Shown one piece after another: positions 21,401 to 34,180 of a DNA stretch of 64,000 nucleotides (position 1 is its first letter; each line of letters starts with the position of its first letter). Under the pieces are notes generated by a model that saw nothing but the letters and a program-made list of their open reading frames with translations, did not search any database and was not told the origin of the DNA. Origin of the DNA: Apostichopus japonicus (lineage: Eukaryota; Echinodermata; Holothuroidea; Aspidochirotida; Stichopodidae); NCBI RefSeq assembly GCF_037975245.1, contig NC_092576.1:8945501-9009500 (forward strand). The letters run 5' to 3'. A program made the translations under genes and the position numbers.

Positions 21401-23330
21401 AAGCATGACCACAGCTCTACTGCCTCTCTCCATAATATGCAGAGTGGGCGGAGCTTGAGTCTGCTTGTAGGTTTAGAGTGCTTCCATGGTCAGCAGTGGT
21501 TGCTAGCATCCTTTTGTTAGGATTACAATAGGCCTTGCTGATTTAAAGGCGTTTGGTTATCGATTGAGTTGTAGGCTCTTGGGTCAATCCATGCCAAATC
21601 AACAGTGGCCTCCACGCCGACCCTAAACACTTGAAATTGATATAGTGTTTTGCCATATGTCTCAAGGATGAAATTGGGCCAAAAAACTTTTGAAAACTTT
21701 TTGGTTGCTAGGATACGGCCCCGCCTAGCAGCCAAAACCAAATTGCATTTTAAGAGCCCTAAATTTGTGTCAAGTTTGGAGGCATCTTTCGCATAAATGT
21801 AAAGTATTTTATGTCTGGTATTGCAGATATTGTAGAAGACATGTGACCAGTCTTCGAATTTAGCTAATTTTAAGGAAAAATTAAGGTCTCAATTTTTCGT
21901 AACAAGTAATTAAAATGGCAGGAAATGAGATAGGGGCCATTTCTGGCCCTACTTTGAAAGTGCTCCATATTCACAAGCAAAGGCAAGTTTGAGTTTTAAT
22001 TTCCATAGGATCCTTGTCCAGTGGTAGTTGTACGGGAAAAGTGCCAAAATAAAGTCAAGCTGGTCTTACGTTTTACGAACAGCGCCCTCAAAATTAAGAA
22101 ATCTCACTTCTGGCCCTAACTGAGGGTCCGATTTGGGCCTGTGGGTAAATTTAAATGTTTCTTATAAGCACCACTTTTTCAGGAGTGTATTAACCCTATT
22201 TTTCAAAATTCAAGACAAAAAGTTGTGTATTTTGTGTTTCCTACTCAAATTTACGACTCGAAAATTGCGAAAATCACGTAGTTCATACAGTACGTATGAA
22301 AATGCTTGCACAAGCCGATTTGAGTAATTCAAATGACAACAACTTCTTAGCATTAGCATACAGGTGCTTAACAATTAAGAGGGTGGAACACTAGCATAAG
22401 GACTACCAATAAACTGCATTTTCAGGGTTATATGCCCAATAATGACTGTGAACGGCACCCTCAAACATCACATTTTACCAATATTTTGGGCTATTTTGGG
22501 CATTTCAAGGTCAAATTTGGTCACAATTAAAAGGTTTATTTTTGGTTTTTCTCCAATCACTCACCACAGAAAACAGAAACTATTATTCCGTTGAAAAGAA
22601 CTCCCAAGTTAAAACCTTCAATCCATTGCCACAGCAACAGTGCAGGTTAGATACTGTACTACATTCCCTCTACAAGACATAGCACAGCACATACCTTCCA
22701 AACAACTGCAAATTTCAGCTAATTGAAAGTTGTAAACAAAGCTACACAAAGTGTGATTTTTTTGGGGCAAACCGATGTTTAGGCAACATTTCTAATTGAA
22801 GTAGTGTGGTGTTAGGCTACCATGTGGTCAAATAAAGCAGTAATAATGAATGTATTTCATGGATATTTTAGTTTCAGCTGTCACAATTCCAGCAATTAAG
22901 CAATGGTTAGGCTAAATTTTCCCATTTGGGATTTTAGGCAAACGTAGTTTGTCGAGTGCACTTGTCTGTTGTCATCAAGCAGCTAGCTATGGTAGACCAT
23001 GACATCATAGCATACATGTGCTGAATTTGCTCTCAAAGTTATATAGCTACAGTAAGTTGTATTCATTTGTGATTAAAGCAAAATATTGAAAGAATTCTCA
23101 CAATTATTATTTTTTAATTCCTTTTTTATAGAAGGAAAGACGGACAAGGAAATTAACAGGTTAAGATGAATGGGATAAGTAAAAGAATTCATGGCAAGTT
23201 AAGTCCAAATGCAATCTAATCGGAGCTGCAGGTATGAATCGCCGTTGGTATGCCGACTATGTGGCAAGCAGGGGCACAAGTAAAGATACTGCCATCACCG
23301 ATAGGAATCTGGCCACGAGGACAGTGCCGT
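21400..23330. other. Unassigned intergenic or intronic stretch
   Basis: No long frame, no clear terminal repeats and no RNA gene are visible. The block 21700-22520 repeatedly uses 'ggccct' and 'aaaattaag' words and may be an old repeat, but no second copy lies in this window. Confidence 0.35.
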
Positions 23331-23574
23331 AAGCATGCCAATAGACAATGATTTTAATTTTACCATTTCCAATGCTTTTAAAGATAACCATTCCAATTTT
23401 AATGCTTTTGATGATTTTAAACATTATCATTCATCTAATTTCTTAAACGATGATGTAGGCCTGTATGATATTCCCCCAATTCCCTAAAAGTTTGGCCAAG
23501 AAGCTGAAAAACGTGACATAAGAACGCCCAAAGGGTTAACAAATGCCGAAATAAAGCACACGTACGGAAATCAA

Positions 23575-23779
23575 TTGAACATAGGTTTCCTCAATATTAA
23601 TCACCTCTACAATAAAGTAGACGAACTACAGGCATTTTTATACAGAAACGACTCTGATTTCCATATATTCGGGCTCAATGAAACTTTTTTAAATGAATCT
23701 TATACTGATCATGAGGTCAATATACCAGGGTACAGTATATTTCGTAGGGACAGGGAGGGGAAACATGGAGGTGGTGTGG
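23575..23779 (+). pseudogene. LINE endonuclease domain, N-terminal part
   Basis: An open frame encodes the first half of an apurinic-endonuclease-like domain: NIGFLNINHLYNK, then GLNETFLNES with the conserved Glu, and HGGGVAVY. It is cut by the insertion at 23788. The next LINE residues (RNDIEAIWIEV) resume at 26145. Confidence 0.8.
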
Positions 23780-23787
23780 CTGTATAT

Positions 23788-26120
23788 TAGGGCTGTAACG
23801 GTTAAACGGTTAACCGGTTAACCGACCGAACGGCCGGATAAACGTCCGCCGTACATCGTATAAGTTTAACCGTTTTTGTAATGCCAATTACGCAGTCGCA
23901 ACGGCGCGTCTTCACATCACTTTATTCCCGAAATAGACCGCAACATTTGCTTGCCGAAATTCACGTAACAATTGCAAACTTTATCACGCATCCATACAAA
24001 AGATTTTTAAGATTGGCGGTACGATTGAAGGGATTATCAAGCGGTATGCGACCCGTGAAGCGCCTATTGTTACCACGTTCGACAACGTGGCGAGTCTGCA
24101 TCTAATCCTTTCAAATTTATATTCTATTTAAGCAGTAAACGTTTTCTTTATTATGATGTAATTTCAGTTTAGTGTTCCCTCTAAGGTGCGGGATTCCATT
24201 CAACAGACTCAGTAATCCCACAATGAAAACATTTGTCTGCTGGAAATCCCCGCATCGTTTTCTTGCATTCGCGATAAGTTTATACTCAATGCATAACGTA
24301 TACACTTGACTGTAAAAAAAACTCTGAAAATCAGTAGAGAAATACCCAATTGTGTATGAAAAGTAAGTTGGTACACCTTTCAAATTTTACGAAAGATCGA
24401 GCAAAAAACTTTCCAAAAATTCACGCGAAACTGGCATATCGTGCTAAATGCAACTAATGTCATGTAAACAAGGCTCTAGTACACCCAATTATGAATAAAA
24501 CGTAAGAACACATCTGGTGTTAAGCGGCGAAAAAGTATTTTCTAGAATTTCCAAAATTACGGAGAAAATAATATCCTACCATAGTTTAGTGTATAGCAAA
24601 TAACCTAACCACCTCGTCGGTTACGGATCTCACGTAACTACAAAACCACAACTAGCCTTGTATATTGCGAAGTTTACGTTTTCTACAAGAACATGGAAAC
24701 AATATTAAGCATTTATAATCATGCCAAGTGGCCTTAAACATGTGATTACAAGGTTTACTTACATGTATCATGTGGAATAGATTGTCTTGTTCATGCGGAG
24801 GAGTCAGTTGCCTGTTTTACTTCGGCTACCTAGCTGTTACGGGGATCATATTTTACCTACTTTTCTTAAACGTCTAAGATAATAATTCTCATAACTTAAC
24901 CGAACCTTTACTGACTGACCTTATTCATTCTAGACCATGAAACGTTCCTTGGCAACATGCCAAAAATTTTTTAACAACAGGTGTTAGACAGGGGATGAGC
25001 TCACAGTTGTTTGGCAAGGTACCTTGGAAAATGTAGCCTACCATAGTTGTAGTATAGTGCAAGCTATTGTTAGGCAGTCTAGGAATGGGGCTTTGCCGAA
25101 CGTTGTTTCATAAAATCGCATGATATTTAAGTTAAACTTTTTAAGGATTGTAAGACAGTTAAATCTCTTTTCATTTTATAACAAAATATGGCTACTCTTA
25201 CTTGTCATTTCAAAATTTTCATCATTTTCGGAACAATTTAAATTAAAAAAGTTGTCAGTATTTTGCATCCACAGCTGCGAATATTTTATCGCCAGACGCG
25301 CCAAATTTTCCGGGCGTTAACCCCTGGACCCCCAAAGGGGTTCCACCACATGACCCCACCGGGGACTGCCCCAGGCCATTATGCTACGCGTGCTAATTGT
25401 GTTTGCTGCGCGAACTCCGGCGGGAAATCGACAGGGTGTTCGCGGGAAATTTTACAATGTTTTCCACACTTCCCCCTACCCTCTGCCCACCCCGCCACAA
25501 TGCACAAATTCAATATCCATTGTTGTACTTGTAATTGCGTAGGCCTAGCCCTACTACCGTACACTTCTGTAGTAATCGCTTCCTAACAACACTTTCCTAA
25601 CCTTGGCATAGCTGGTGAAAGCCTTGTAGTCTAACACTCCATATGATCGCGAACTTCAATACACAATGCCAATATTAAGTAGGCCTAGTAATATTAGGCT
25701 TATAACTGCCATACAATGCCTGCGCTATTACAGTAGGGGCTACGCAATTAACGAAGGAATATTTGCTTCAAATATCTCTGTAACAGTTACCGATGAACTG
25801 AAAGAGAAACAAAAATCTGTTTAAAACTTCATGAAAACGCGCGATTCGTCTTTTTCAATGCAACGTTCGTCAAAACTAAGCAAATACAACCAAATTCTTG
25901 ACATACGCGTTACGAAAAAACGATACTTGAAGCGCTATTTTGAGGATGTACTTCCGCATCAAAAGTGGTGGCGCTCTTTCGGAATTATAATCTGAGCTAT
26001 ATAACTCTGATTTTCGGCTCTTATTTTGAGGCAACAACACGGGTTACGTTTAAACGTTAACCGTTCGGTTAATAGAAACGGTTAACCGGTTAGTGAATTA
26101 ACCGGAATGACACAGCCCTA
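23788..26120. mobile_element. Non-autonomous hAT-like element, 2.3 kb
   Basis: It begins TAGGGCTGTAACGG and ends CACAGCCCTA, giving a 9-bp terminal inverted repeat (TAGGGCTGT). It is flanked by the exact 8-bp duplication CTGTATAT (23780-23787 and 26121-26128). Both ends carry palindromic AACGGTTAACCGGTT words. No transposase frame is recognised inside. It splits the LINE endonuclease frame between GGVAVY and RNDIEAIW. Confidence 0.88.
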
Positions 26121-26196
26121 CTGTATATGTTAGAAACGATACACGATAGAAACGATATCGAAGCCATATGGATTGAAGTTCCATTATGTAATATTA

Positions 26197-28880
26197 ACAA
26201 GAGCCCAAGGGCACTGTGGTTCCTTGCTTGGGGTATATGACAATACACATAATATTATCAAGCAAGATTGGGCTCAAATAGTCCAAGTAATTGTGGTCCT
26301 ACATGTTCCCATAAAGTAACCAACACTATAGCCAACACTTTTGTGATCACAAAATGTGATCGGATTTTGGATCAAAAGGCACTTTTGAGATCTAAATATG
26401 GCGTCGAAATGTAAGAAATATAAGAGACCTACAAGCGTGTCAACAGATATGATAACATTGGTGACCTCAGATGACATGACCTTTAAGTTTCAAAATGTTC
26501 CACCACCCCGTTCACAACTTGTCCCAAAATATCAACCATGTCACACCTTGGCATTGAGATTTAATTGCATTAAATTAAAAAAAATTAACTTTGAACTTGA
26601 TACATACATAACTTCACACACAAAGGTCACCCGAAGGTCAACCAATTGACATTTTTGATCGGTGAGACCTAAATAGAGCATGACTGTAAAAATTCAAACA
26701 TTTTTTCTTGCCCATTTCTCCCCCCCAAAATACTACTTTTTTAACATTAGCTGACCTTTGGTGACATTGGACCACATGACCGTTAAGTTTGAAAATATTC
26801 CCCTATACCATTTGCAACTTGTCCAAAAAAATCAACCTTGTCACACCTTGGCACTGGGAGTTATTGCATTAAATGTGTGAAAATTAACTTTGACTTCATA
26901 TAACTTCGCACACGAAGGTCACATGGGGGTCAACCCATTAACATTTATGATCAGAAGGTACCTTTAAATCTGAAAATAGCATCGAAACTGTAAAAATCCA
27001 CAAAACACGAAAAGATCACCAGAGGTCAAATTGAGAACAAAGGGTCACCCTGATGCGGGTCGACAACTGGATTACATTGAAGCAACTCCCAACCCTAACG
27101 GAAAATTTGTTCTCAAGTTATCGCAAAAATACTAGTTTTTTATCATTAATTGACCTTTGGTAACCTCGGATCACATCACCCTTAAGTTTGAAAATATTCC
27201 CCTATACCATTTGCAACTTGTCTCAAAATATCAACTGTGTAACACCTCGGCACTGGGAGTTATTACACTAAATGTCTGAAAATTAACTTTGACCTCATAT
27301 AACTTCGCACACGAAGGTCACACAGGGGTCAACCTATTGACATTTATGATCAGAAGGTACCTTTAACATCTGAAAATAGCATCGAAACTGTAAAAATCCA
27401 CAAAACACGAAAAGGTCACCAGAGGTCAAATTGAGGTCAAGGGTCACCCAGATGCGGGTCGACAATTGGATTACATTGAAGCAACTCCCAACCCTAACGG
27501 ACAATTTGTTCTCAAGTTACCGCAAAAATACTAGTTTTTTATCATTAATTGACCTTTGGTGACCTCGGATCACATGACCCTTCAGTTTGAAAATATTTCC
27601 CTATACCATTTGCAACTTGTCTCAAAATATCAACTGTGTAACACCTTGGCACTGGGAGTTATTACACTAAATGTCTGAAAATTAACTTTGACCTCATATA
27701 ACTTAACATACAAAGGTCACCTTGGGTCAACTTATTGACATTTTTGATTGATGAGACCTAAATTAGAGCATCAAACTATACAAATTCAAACATTTTTTCT
27801 TTGCCCATTTTCTGTCCCCAAAATACTAGTTTTTTAACATTAATTGACCTTTGGTGACCTCGGATCACATGACCGTTAAGTTTGAAAATATTTCCCTATA
27901 CCATTTGCAACTTGTCCAAAAATATCAACCATGTCAAACCTTGGAAATGGGAGTTGTTGCATTAAATGTCTGAAAATTAACTTTGACCTCGTATAACTTC
28001 GCACACAAAGGTCACACGGGTGTCAACCAATTGACATTTTTGATCGGAAGGTACCTTTGATATCCAAATCTAGCATCAAAACCAAACATTTCCTTTTTTG
28101 CTAGTTTCCTCCCAAAATAAGCAGATTTTTTCTAATGTGACCTTTGACCTTTTGACCTTGGTTTCAGATGTAGTTTAATCTCCTGATTCCAAAAAACAAA
28201 ACGACAAGTCTGTACAACCATCCTAACTCTGACCGAAAAACTTTGACCCCATATAACTTCGCACATAAAGGTCACACGGGGTCAACCTATTGACATTTAT
28301 GATCAGAAGGTACCTTTGACATCTGAAAATAGCATCAAAACTGTAAAAATCCCCCAAAACACGTAAAGGTCACCAGAGGTCAAATTGAGGTCAAGGGTCA
28401 CCCAGATGCGGGTCGACAATTGGATTACATTGAGGCAACTCCCAACCCTAACGGACATTTCGTTCTCAAGTTATTGCAAAAATACTAGTTTTTTATCATT
28501 AATTGACCTTTGGTGACCTCGGATCACATGACCGTTAAGTTTGAAAATGCTCCCCTAACCAGTTCACAACTTGTCCCAAAATATCAATCTTGTCGCACAT
28601 TGGCACTGGGAGTTATTGCAGTTTTAATATTTTCGGTTTTTGGACCATAACTGACCTTTGGTGACCTTTGTGGGCACCAAAAACAATAGGGCACACCTTC
28701 TCCATATGGCGGATCTATAGTCCAAGTTTGGCCTCAATCTAACATTCCCTTATTGAGATAGAGCGTACCCAAGCAAGTGTCACAGACACACACACACACA
28801 CACCCACACACACACATATACACACACACACACGCCAACCTGACTGCATAGGTTCCTTTTGCTAAAGCAAGGAACCAAAA
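26197..28880 (+). mobile_element. HINE/Helentron-like satellite-bearing element, copy 1
   Basis: The left end is ACAAGAGCCCAAGGG followed by GGTTCCTTGCTT. The right end is a stem-loop with the inverse, AAGCAAGGAACC, then AAAAA. Between them are tandem units of about 400 bp (27150, 27550, with partial units at 26750, 27845 and 28503) and a (CA)n tract at about 28785-28835. A subterminal inverted repeat, central satellite, microsatellite and 3' stem-loop is the layout described for DINE-1/HINE and oyster 'pearl' elements. It has no coding capacity. It interrupts the LINE between IEVPLCNIN and NVLLCVLYRPP. Confidence 0.75.
26746..28620 (+). repeat. Tandem ~400-bp satellite units with TGACCT half-sites
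   Basis: Successive units start near 26750, 27150, 27549, 27845 and 28503. The motifs TGACCTTTGGTGACCT, 'ggcactgggagtt' and 'aaaggtcaccagaggtca' recur in each complete unit. Spacing of about 400 bp is clear for the first three; later units are partial or interrupted. Confidence 0.8.
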
Positions 28881-29355
28881 ATGTTCTACTATGTGTTCTA
28901 TATCGCCCACCAGATTCTAAAGAAGAATGGGCAAATGTTTTTCATGAAATGATGACAAGGTCACGAAACTCAAATTTTGATATCATAACTATCGGAGATT
29001 TTAACATTAATTTGATTAATGGAGAAAACAAAAAATGGTTACAAGATATAAATTTGCCAGGGTTGACACAGGCAGTCAAGTCGCAACACGTATAACTGAC
29101 CGTACTTCTACATTAATTGATCATGTCTACACTACAGACGAGCGACGTATTATCAATCTTAGAGTATCTGACATTACAATTAGCGATCACTCCCCCATAT
29201 ATTTTACTTGGAAACATGCCAGCATGAAACCTAAGACCAACACACATAAATTGATAGTTTATAGCAAAACAGACAAAATAGATGTGTTAATTCAAGGAAG
29301 ATTTAACCCACAAGTTAAATATGTGGTCTGTTCCGAACAGAACAACCCCAAATGA
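28859..29355 (+). pseudogene. LINE endonuclease domain, C-terminal part (frameshifted)
   Basis: The frame 28880-29095 encodes VLLCVLYRPPDSKEEW and IGDFNINLIN. After a frameshift at about 29060 the domain continues as ITDRTSTLIDHVY and SDHSPIYFTWK, the conserved closing motif of APE-type endonucleases. It is the continuation of the domain started at 23575. Confidence 0.8.
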
Positions 29356-30561
29356 TAACTGGAACTTGGGAATGTATATTTATGAATGTTTTAAACAAGC
29401 ACGCCCCAACTAAAAAAAAACTGTCAGACGCAAGTTTTAGCCAGATTGGTTCAACGAATAAATCAGTGATGCAATAAAGAAGCGCAATAGGGCCAAGTTT
29501 TTAGGGTCCCATGTGTATCGACAAGCTCGCAATAGAGTGACTTATCTCATTAGGAATGCAAAAAGAAAATATTTTCATGATGCTATAACTGAAAACAAAG
29601 GCAACCCCAAAGCTATATGGCAGCTCCTACGTAATGTTCAGTCTCATAATACTAATATGAAGACTCAACATTCACCAAATCTTGGTATAGTAAACGGCAA
29701 TGAAATACAAGGAAATGTGTACACATTGACCAGCAACTATCATGGAGTACACATATTGATCATGTTTATTCAGTTATCAGTGGCAGAATAACATTGCTAA
29801 GGAGAATTAAGGCATTTATAGATAAAGGTACATGTATTTTATACTATAAAGGATATATTTTGCCAATTGTAGATTACTGTACCCTTATTTGGGGAAACTG
29901 TAGTAAAGGTAATGTGGAAAGAATCATTCGACTGCAAAACATGCAGCAATTAGGGTCATAATGTGCTGGAGTGACAAACAATTGACAAGAGAATTCAGGA
30001 AAAGAGATTAAGAATACTGTATAAGTGTCTTAATGGGTTGACCCCAGCCTATTTGAGGGAGTTGTTTGAATTTACTAGTGATATAAATGCCTATGGACTG
30101 GGATCTTCGACATCTAACGGCCTATTTGTTGGGGAGGGGGGGCAAAACTGACTATCATAAAAGAAGGTTCTAATATCTAGCGGCTAAGGATTGGAATGAT
30201 GTTTTAACACCAGAATGTAGAGAGGCTAAATCTTTGACCTGTTTCAACGTCTTATTCATGGTATCATATGACACTTTTATGACATGTTTAATTTGTATTT
30301 TTGAAATGATCATTTGTGATGTTTTATGTCAATTTTAAGCAATGTAAGCTTTAAGCTTTTTGTATTAAGATTCCATGTAAAGTAATTTTATGTAGGTTAC
30401 AATATCTTTTATTATTCAGAAGTATGTTTTGTTTTATTTTCATTTTACGTTTGTTTACACGTTTTCATCCTTATGATGTAACAAGGGCCTCGGGTTAGAT
30501 TAGCTTGTTAGCTAACCTAGTCTTTTCACCTTGTATGAAATGTATAATCATAATAATAATC

Positions 30562-31740
30562 TTTTTGCGATGAATTGCTACACTGCACAACCCTATAGTA
30601 CCCACTTCTTTTTCATTCCCATCGGCAGTAATGTGTACTGCTCCACATCTGGAATACCTCTCAGAAGAAATTATTGCACTACACACGATCTAATATTGAA
30701 TACTGGCTTGAAATGTCCTTGTTTTGTAAAAAAAAATCCTGTTGAGCTGCAATCATGCAGTTCTAAATATTTTTATTTTTATTATGCATGTGTATCGATC
30801 GAATCGATCTGATATTGAACCTTTTGGCAACAACTCATAATTTCCTCCTTGTAATTGCCATTTTATTGTATAGTATATTTTGAGTTTAAAAGGCTTTTTG
30901 GTGTAGGCTAGGCTTTGCGCATCTACATTTATATATTTTGATTTATGTTTTACAAGATTAACTTTGTTTTGTTTTCGGCTCGGTAGAACATGGTACTGTC
31001 CATCTCATTTTCAATAGTAATCAATGGTCCGACCAATGTCGAAAGTAAACTTCATACAAGTTCAAAATGCAATGCATGTTTTTTCCACGAACAGTGCCAG
31101 TGTGTAAATCATAAACTGTTGTCTTTGTCGTCACTGCTATCCAGAATTAAGTGATTTTCCTGATTTATTTGATATCAGTCATTAACTCTGGTAATCATTC
31201 ATCAGTCATTTGGACTGTTACAAAAATATTCGTAGTCACCGGGGACCTCACTATTACCATGTTACTTGACTGTACAAAATGGATTCAACTTCCAAATGCC
31301 AACCTATACTTTACTATATATACAGGCATACACTAAGCCTCCATGACTAAGCTTACTGGCAAACTGCATTACAAATAGCCTAGCACTAATCTGATATGAT
31401 AGTCATACAAACAAATAACCTTGAATTGATTGTTGATGCCTGATGGCTATAGTCCACAACAAGTTACCCATGAAACTTAATCCTTATTCAAAGGAAATGT
31501 CATTCATCTTGGTCACTAAGGAAGTTCATTGTCAAAAACAGCCCCCTAATTACATCTGAGTCTCAGCTGAGGGCTGATCACTCAAGTCAACTAAGCTGAA
31601 GATGTGAAGAATAGCCTTGCGAGCCTAAGCAGTCATGACAGCGATTAGATTTGGCAATGGTCCCTAACACAATTCATGCTACACAATAGTAATGGAACCA
31701 AGAATGGAATAAAATAGAATATAGAATTCTTTACATCATT
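30562..31740. other. No feature recognised
   Basis: AT-rich sequence between the LINE tail and the second HINE-like element. It contains only short frames without motifs, and no inverted termini or tandem repeats were seen. Confidence 0.4.
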
Positions 31741-31742
31741 AA

Positions 31743-33800
31743 ACAAGAGCCCAAGGGCACTGTGGTTCCTTGCTTGGGGTATATGACAATACACATAATA
31801 TTATCAAGCAAGATTGGGCTCAAATAGTCCAAGTAATTGTGGTCCTACATGTTCCCATAAAGTAACCAACACTATAGCCAACACTTTTGTGATCACAAAA
31901 TGTGATCAGATTTTTGATCAAAGGCACTTTTGAGATCTAAATATGGCGTCGAAAATGTAAGAAGTATAAGAGACCTACAAGCGTGTCAACAGATATGATA
32001 ACATTGGTGACCTCAGATGACATGACCTTTAAGTTTCAAAATGTTCCACCACCCCATTCACAACTTGTCCCAAAATATCAACCATGTCACACCTTGGCAT
32101 TGAGATTTAATTGCATTAAATGTCAAAAAATTAACTTTGAACTTGTATACATAACTTCACACACAAAGGTCACCCGGAGGTCAACCATTTGACATTTTTG
32201 ATCGGTGAGACCTAAATAGAGCATGACTGTAAAAATTCAAACATTTTTTCTTTGCCCATTTTCTCCCCCCAAAATACTACTTTTTTAACATTAGCTGACC
32301 TTTGGTGACGTTGGATCACATGACCATTAAGTTTGAAAATATTCCCCTATACCATTTGCAACTTGTCCAAAAAAATCAACCTTGTCACACCTTGGCACTG
32401 GGAGTTATTGCATTAAATGTGTGAAAATTAAATTTGACTTCATATAACTTCGCACACGAAGGTCACACGGGGGTCAACCCATTGACATTTATGATCAGAA
32501 GGTACCTTTAACATCTGAAAATAGCATCGAAACTGTAAAAATCCACAAAACACGAAAAGGTCACCAGAGGTCAAATTAAGGTCAAGGGGTCACCCAGATG
32601 CGGGTCGACAAATGGATTACATTGAAGCAACTCCCAACCCTAACAGACAATTTGTTTTCAAGTTATCGCAAAAATACTAGTTTTTTTTAACATTAATTGA
32701 CCTTTGGTGACCTTGTATCACATGACCGTTATGTTGGAAAATATTCCCCTATACCATTTGCAACTACTCCAAAAATATCAAGCTTGTCACACCTTGGAAC
32801 TGGGAGTTATTGCATTAAAGGTCTGAAAATTAACTTTGACCTCATATAACTTCACACACGAAGGTCACACGGGGGTCAACCCATTGACATTTATGATCAG
32901 AAGGTACCTTTAACATCTGAAAATAGCATCGAAACTGTAAAAATCCACAAAACACGAAAAGGTCACCAGAGGTCAAATTGAGGTCAAAGGGTCACCCAGA
33001 TGCAGGTCGACATTTGGATTACATTGAAGCAACTCCCAACCCTAACGGACAATTTGTTCTCAAGTTATCGCAAAAATACCAGGTTTTTATCATAAATTGA
33101 CCTTTGGTGACCTTGTACCACATGACCGTTAAGTTTGAAAATATTCCCTTATACCATTTGCAACTACTCCAAAAATATCAACCTTGTCACACCTTGGAAC
33201 TGGGAGTTATTGCATTAAATGTCTGAAAATTAACTTTGACCTCATATAACTTCGTACACGAAGGTCACACGGGGGTCAACCCATTGACATTTATGATCAG
33301 AAGGTACCTTTAACAGCTGAAAATAGCATCAAAACTGTAAAAATCCCCAAAAACATGTAAAGGTCACCAGAGGTCAAATTGAGGTCAAGGGTCACCCAGA
33401 TGCGGGTCGACAATTGGATAACATTGAAGCAACTCCCAACCCTAACGGACATTTCGTTCTCAAGTTATCGCAAAAATACTAGTTTTTTATCATTAATTGA
33501 CCTTTGGTGACCTCGGATCACATGACCGTTAAGTTTGAAAATGCTCCCCTAACCAGTTCACAACTTGTCCCAAAATATCAATCTTGTCGCACATTGGCAC
33601 TGGGAGTTATTGCAGTTTTAATATTTTCGGTTTTTGGACCATAACTGACCTTTGGTGACCTTTGTGGGCACCAGAAACAATAGGGCACACCTTCTCCATA
33701 TGGCGGATCTATAGTCCAAGTTTGGCCTCAATCCAACATTCCCTTATTGAGATAGAGCGTACCCGAGCAATTGTCACACACACACACACACACACATACG
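31743..33800 (+). mobile_element. HINE/Helentron-like satellite-bearing element, copy 2
   Basis: Its first 500 bp are nearly identical to 26197-26690. Tandem units of 400-401 bp start near 32296, 32697, 33097 and 33498. It ends in a (CA)n tract at about 33775-33795 without the 3' stem-loop of copy 1, so the right end is truncated or replaced. It is non-coding. Confidence 0.78.
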
Positions 33801-34180
33801 CGCATTATGGTACTAGTGAGGACTCTGACTCCTTACCTGCTTGTGAGGACTCCTACTTAGGTATACACTAGCAACTTTTAAAGTCGTTACTGAGCATAAT
33901 TCCACCATACTCTAACATACCAGCTATAGCAATGTTTGCATTTTCATTTCTTTGAACATGTGATATTTCCTATATAACTGAGGACTAACACACTACAGGT
34001 ATTTAAAGCCTTCTGAGGACTTGAATGGGGCAAGTATTTAAAGACTTCCGAGGACTTGGATGAGCCAAGTATTTAAAGTCTTCTGAGGACTCCTTCACAA
34101 AGCGTATTTAAAACTACTAAGGACTCATAAACTTCTATTAAATGAATTCCGAGGACTCGCAAGTATCTCATACGGACTAT
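33800..34180. repeat. Degenerate GAGGACT-containing minisatellite
   Basis: GAGGACT or CGAGGACT recurs about nine times, often preceded by 'gtatttaaag.cttc', with irregular spacing of about 30-50 bp. A similar set of GAGGAC/GTCCTC words occurs at 54870-54955, beside another HINE-like end. Confidence 0.6.

Larger units (their letters stand above)
23336..30562 (+). mobile_element. Non-LTR retrotransposon (APE endonuclease type), interrupted twice and deleted for RT
   Basis: Coding traces begin at 23336 (ATG, one in-frame TAA at about 23486). They continue through the AP-endonuclease domain: NIGFLNINHLYNKVDEL, GLNETFLNES, REGKHGGGVAVY, then after two insertions VLLCVLYRPPDSKEEW, IGDFNINL, STLIDHVYTT and ISDHSPIYFTW. 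A post-endonuclease region follows (YRQARNRVTYLIRNAKRKYF). The RT catalytic core is deleted near 29715-29740, and the next piece is RT-thumb-like (YILPIVDYCTLIWGN, VERIIRLQN). The 3' end has TTAGCTAACCTAG and an ATA-rich tail at about 30562. Many frameshifts make it inactive. Confidence 0.82.
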
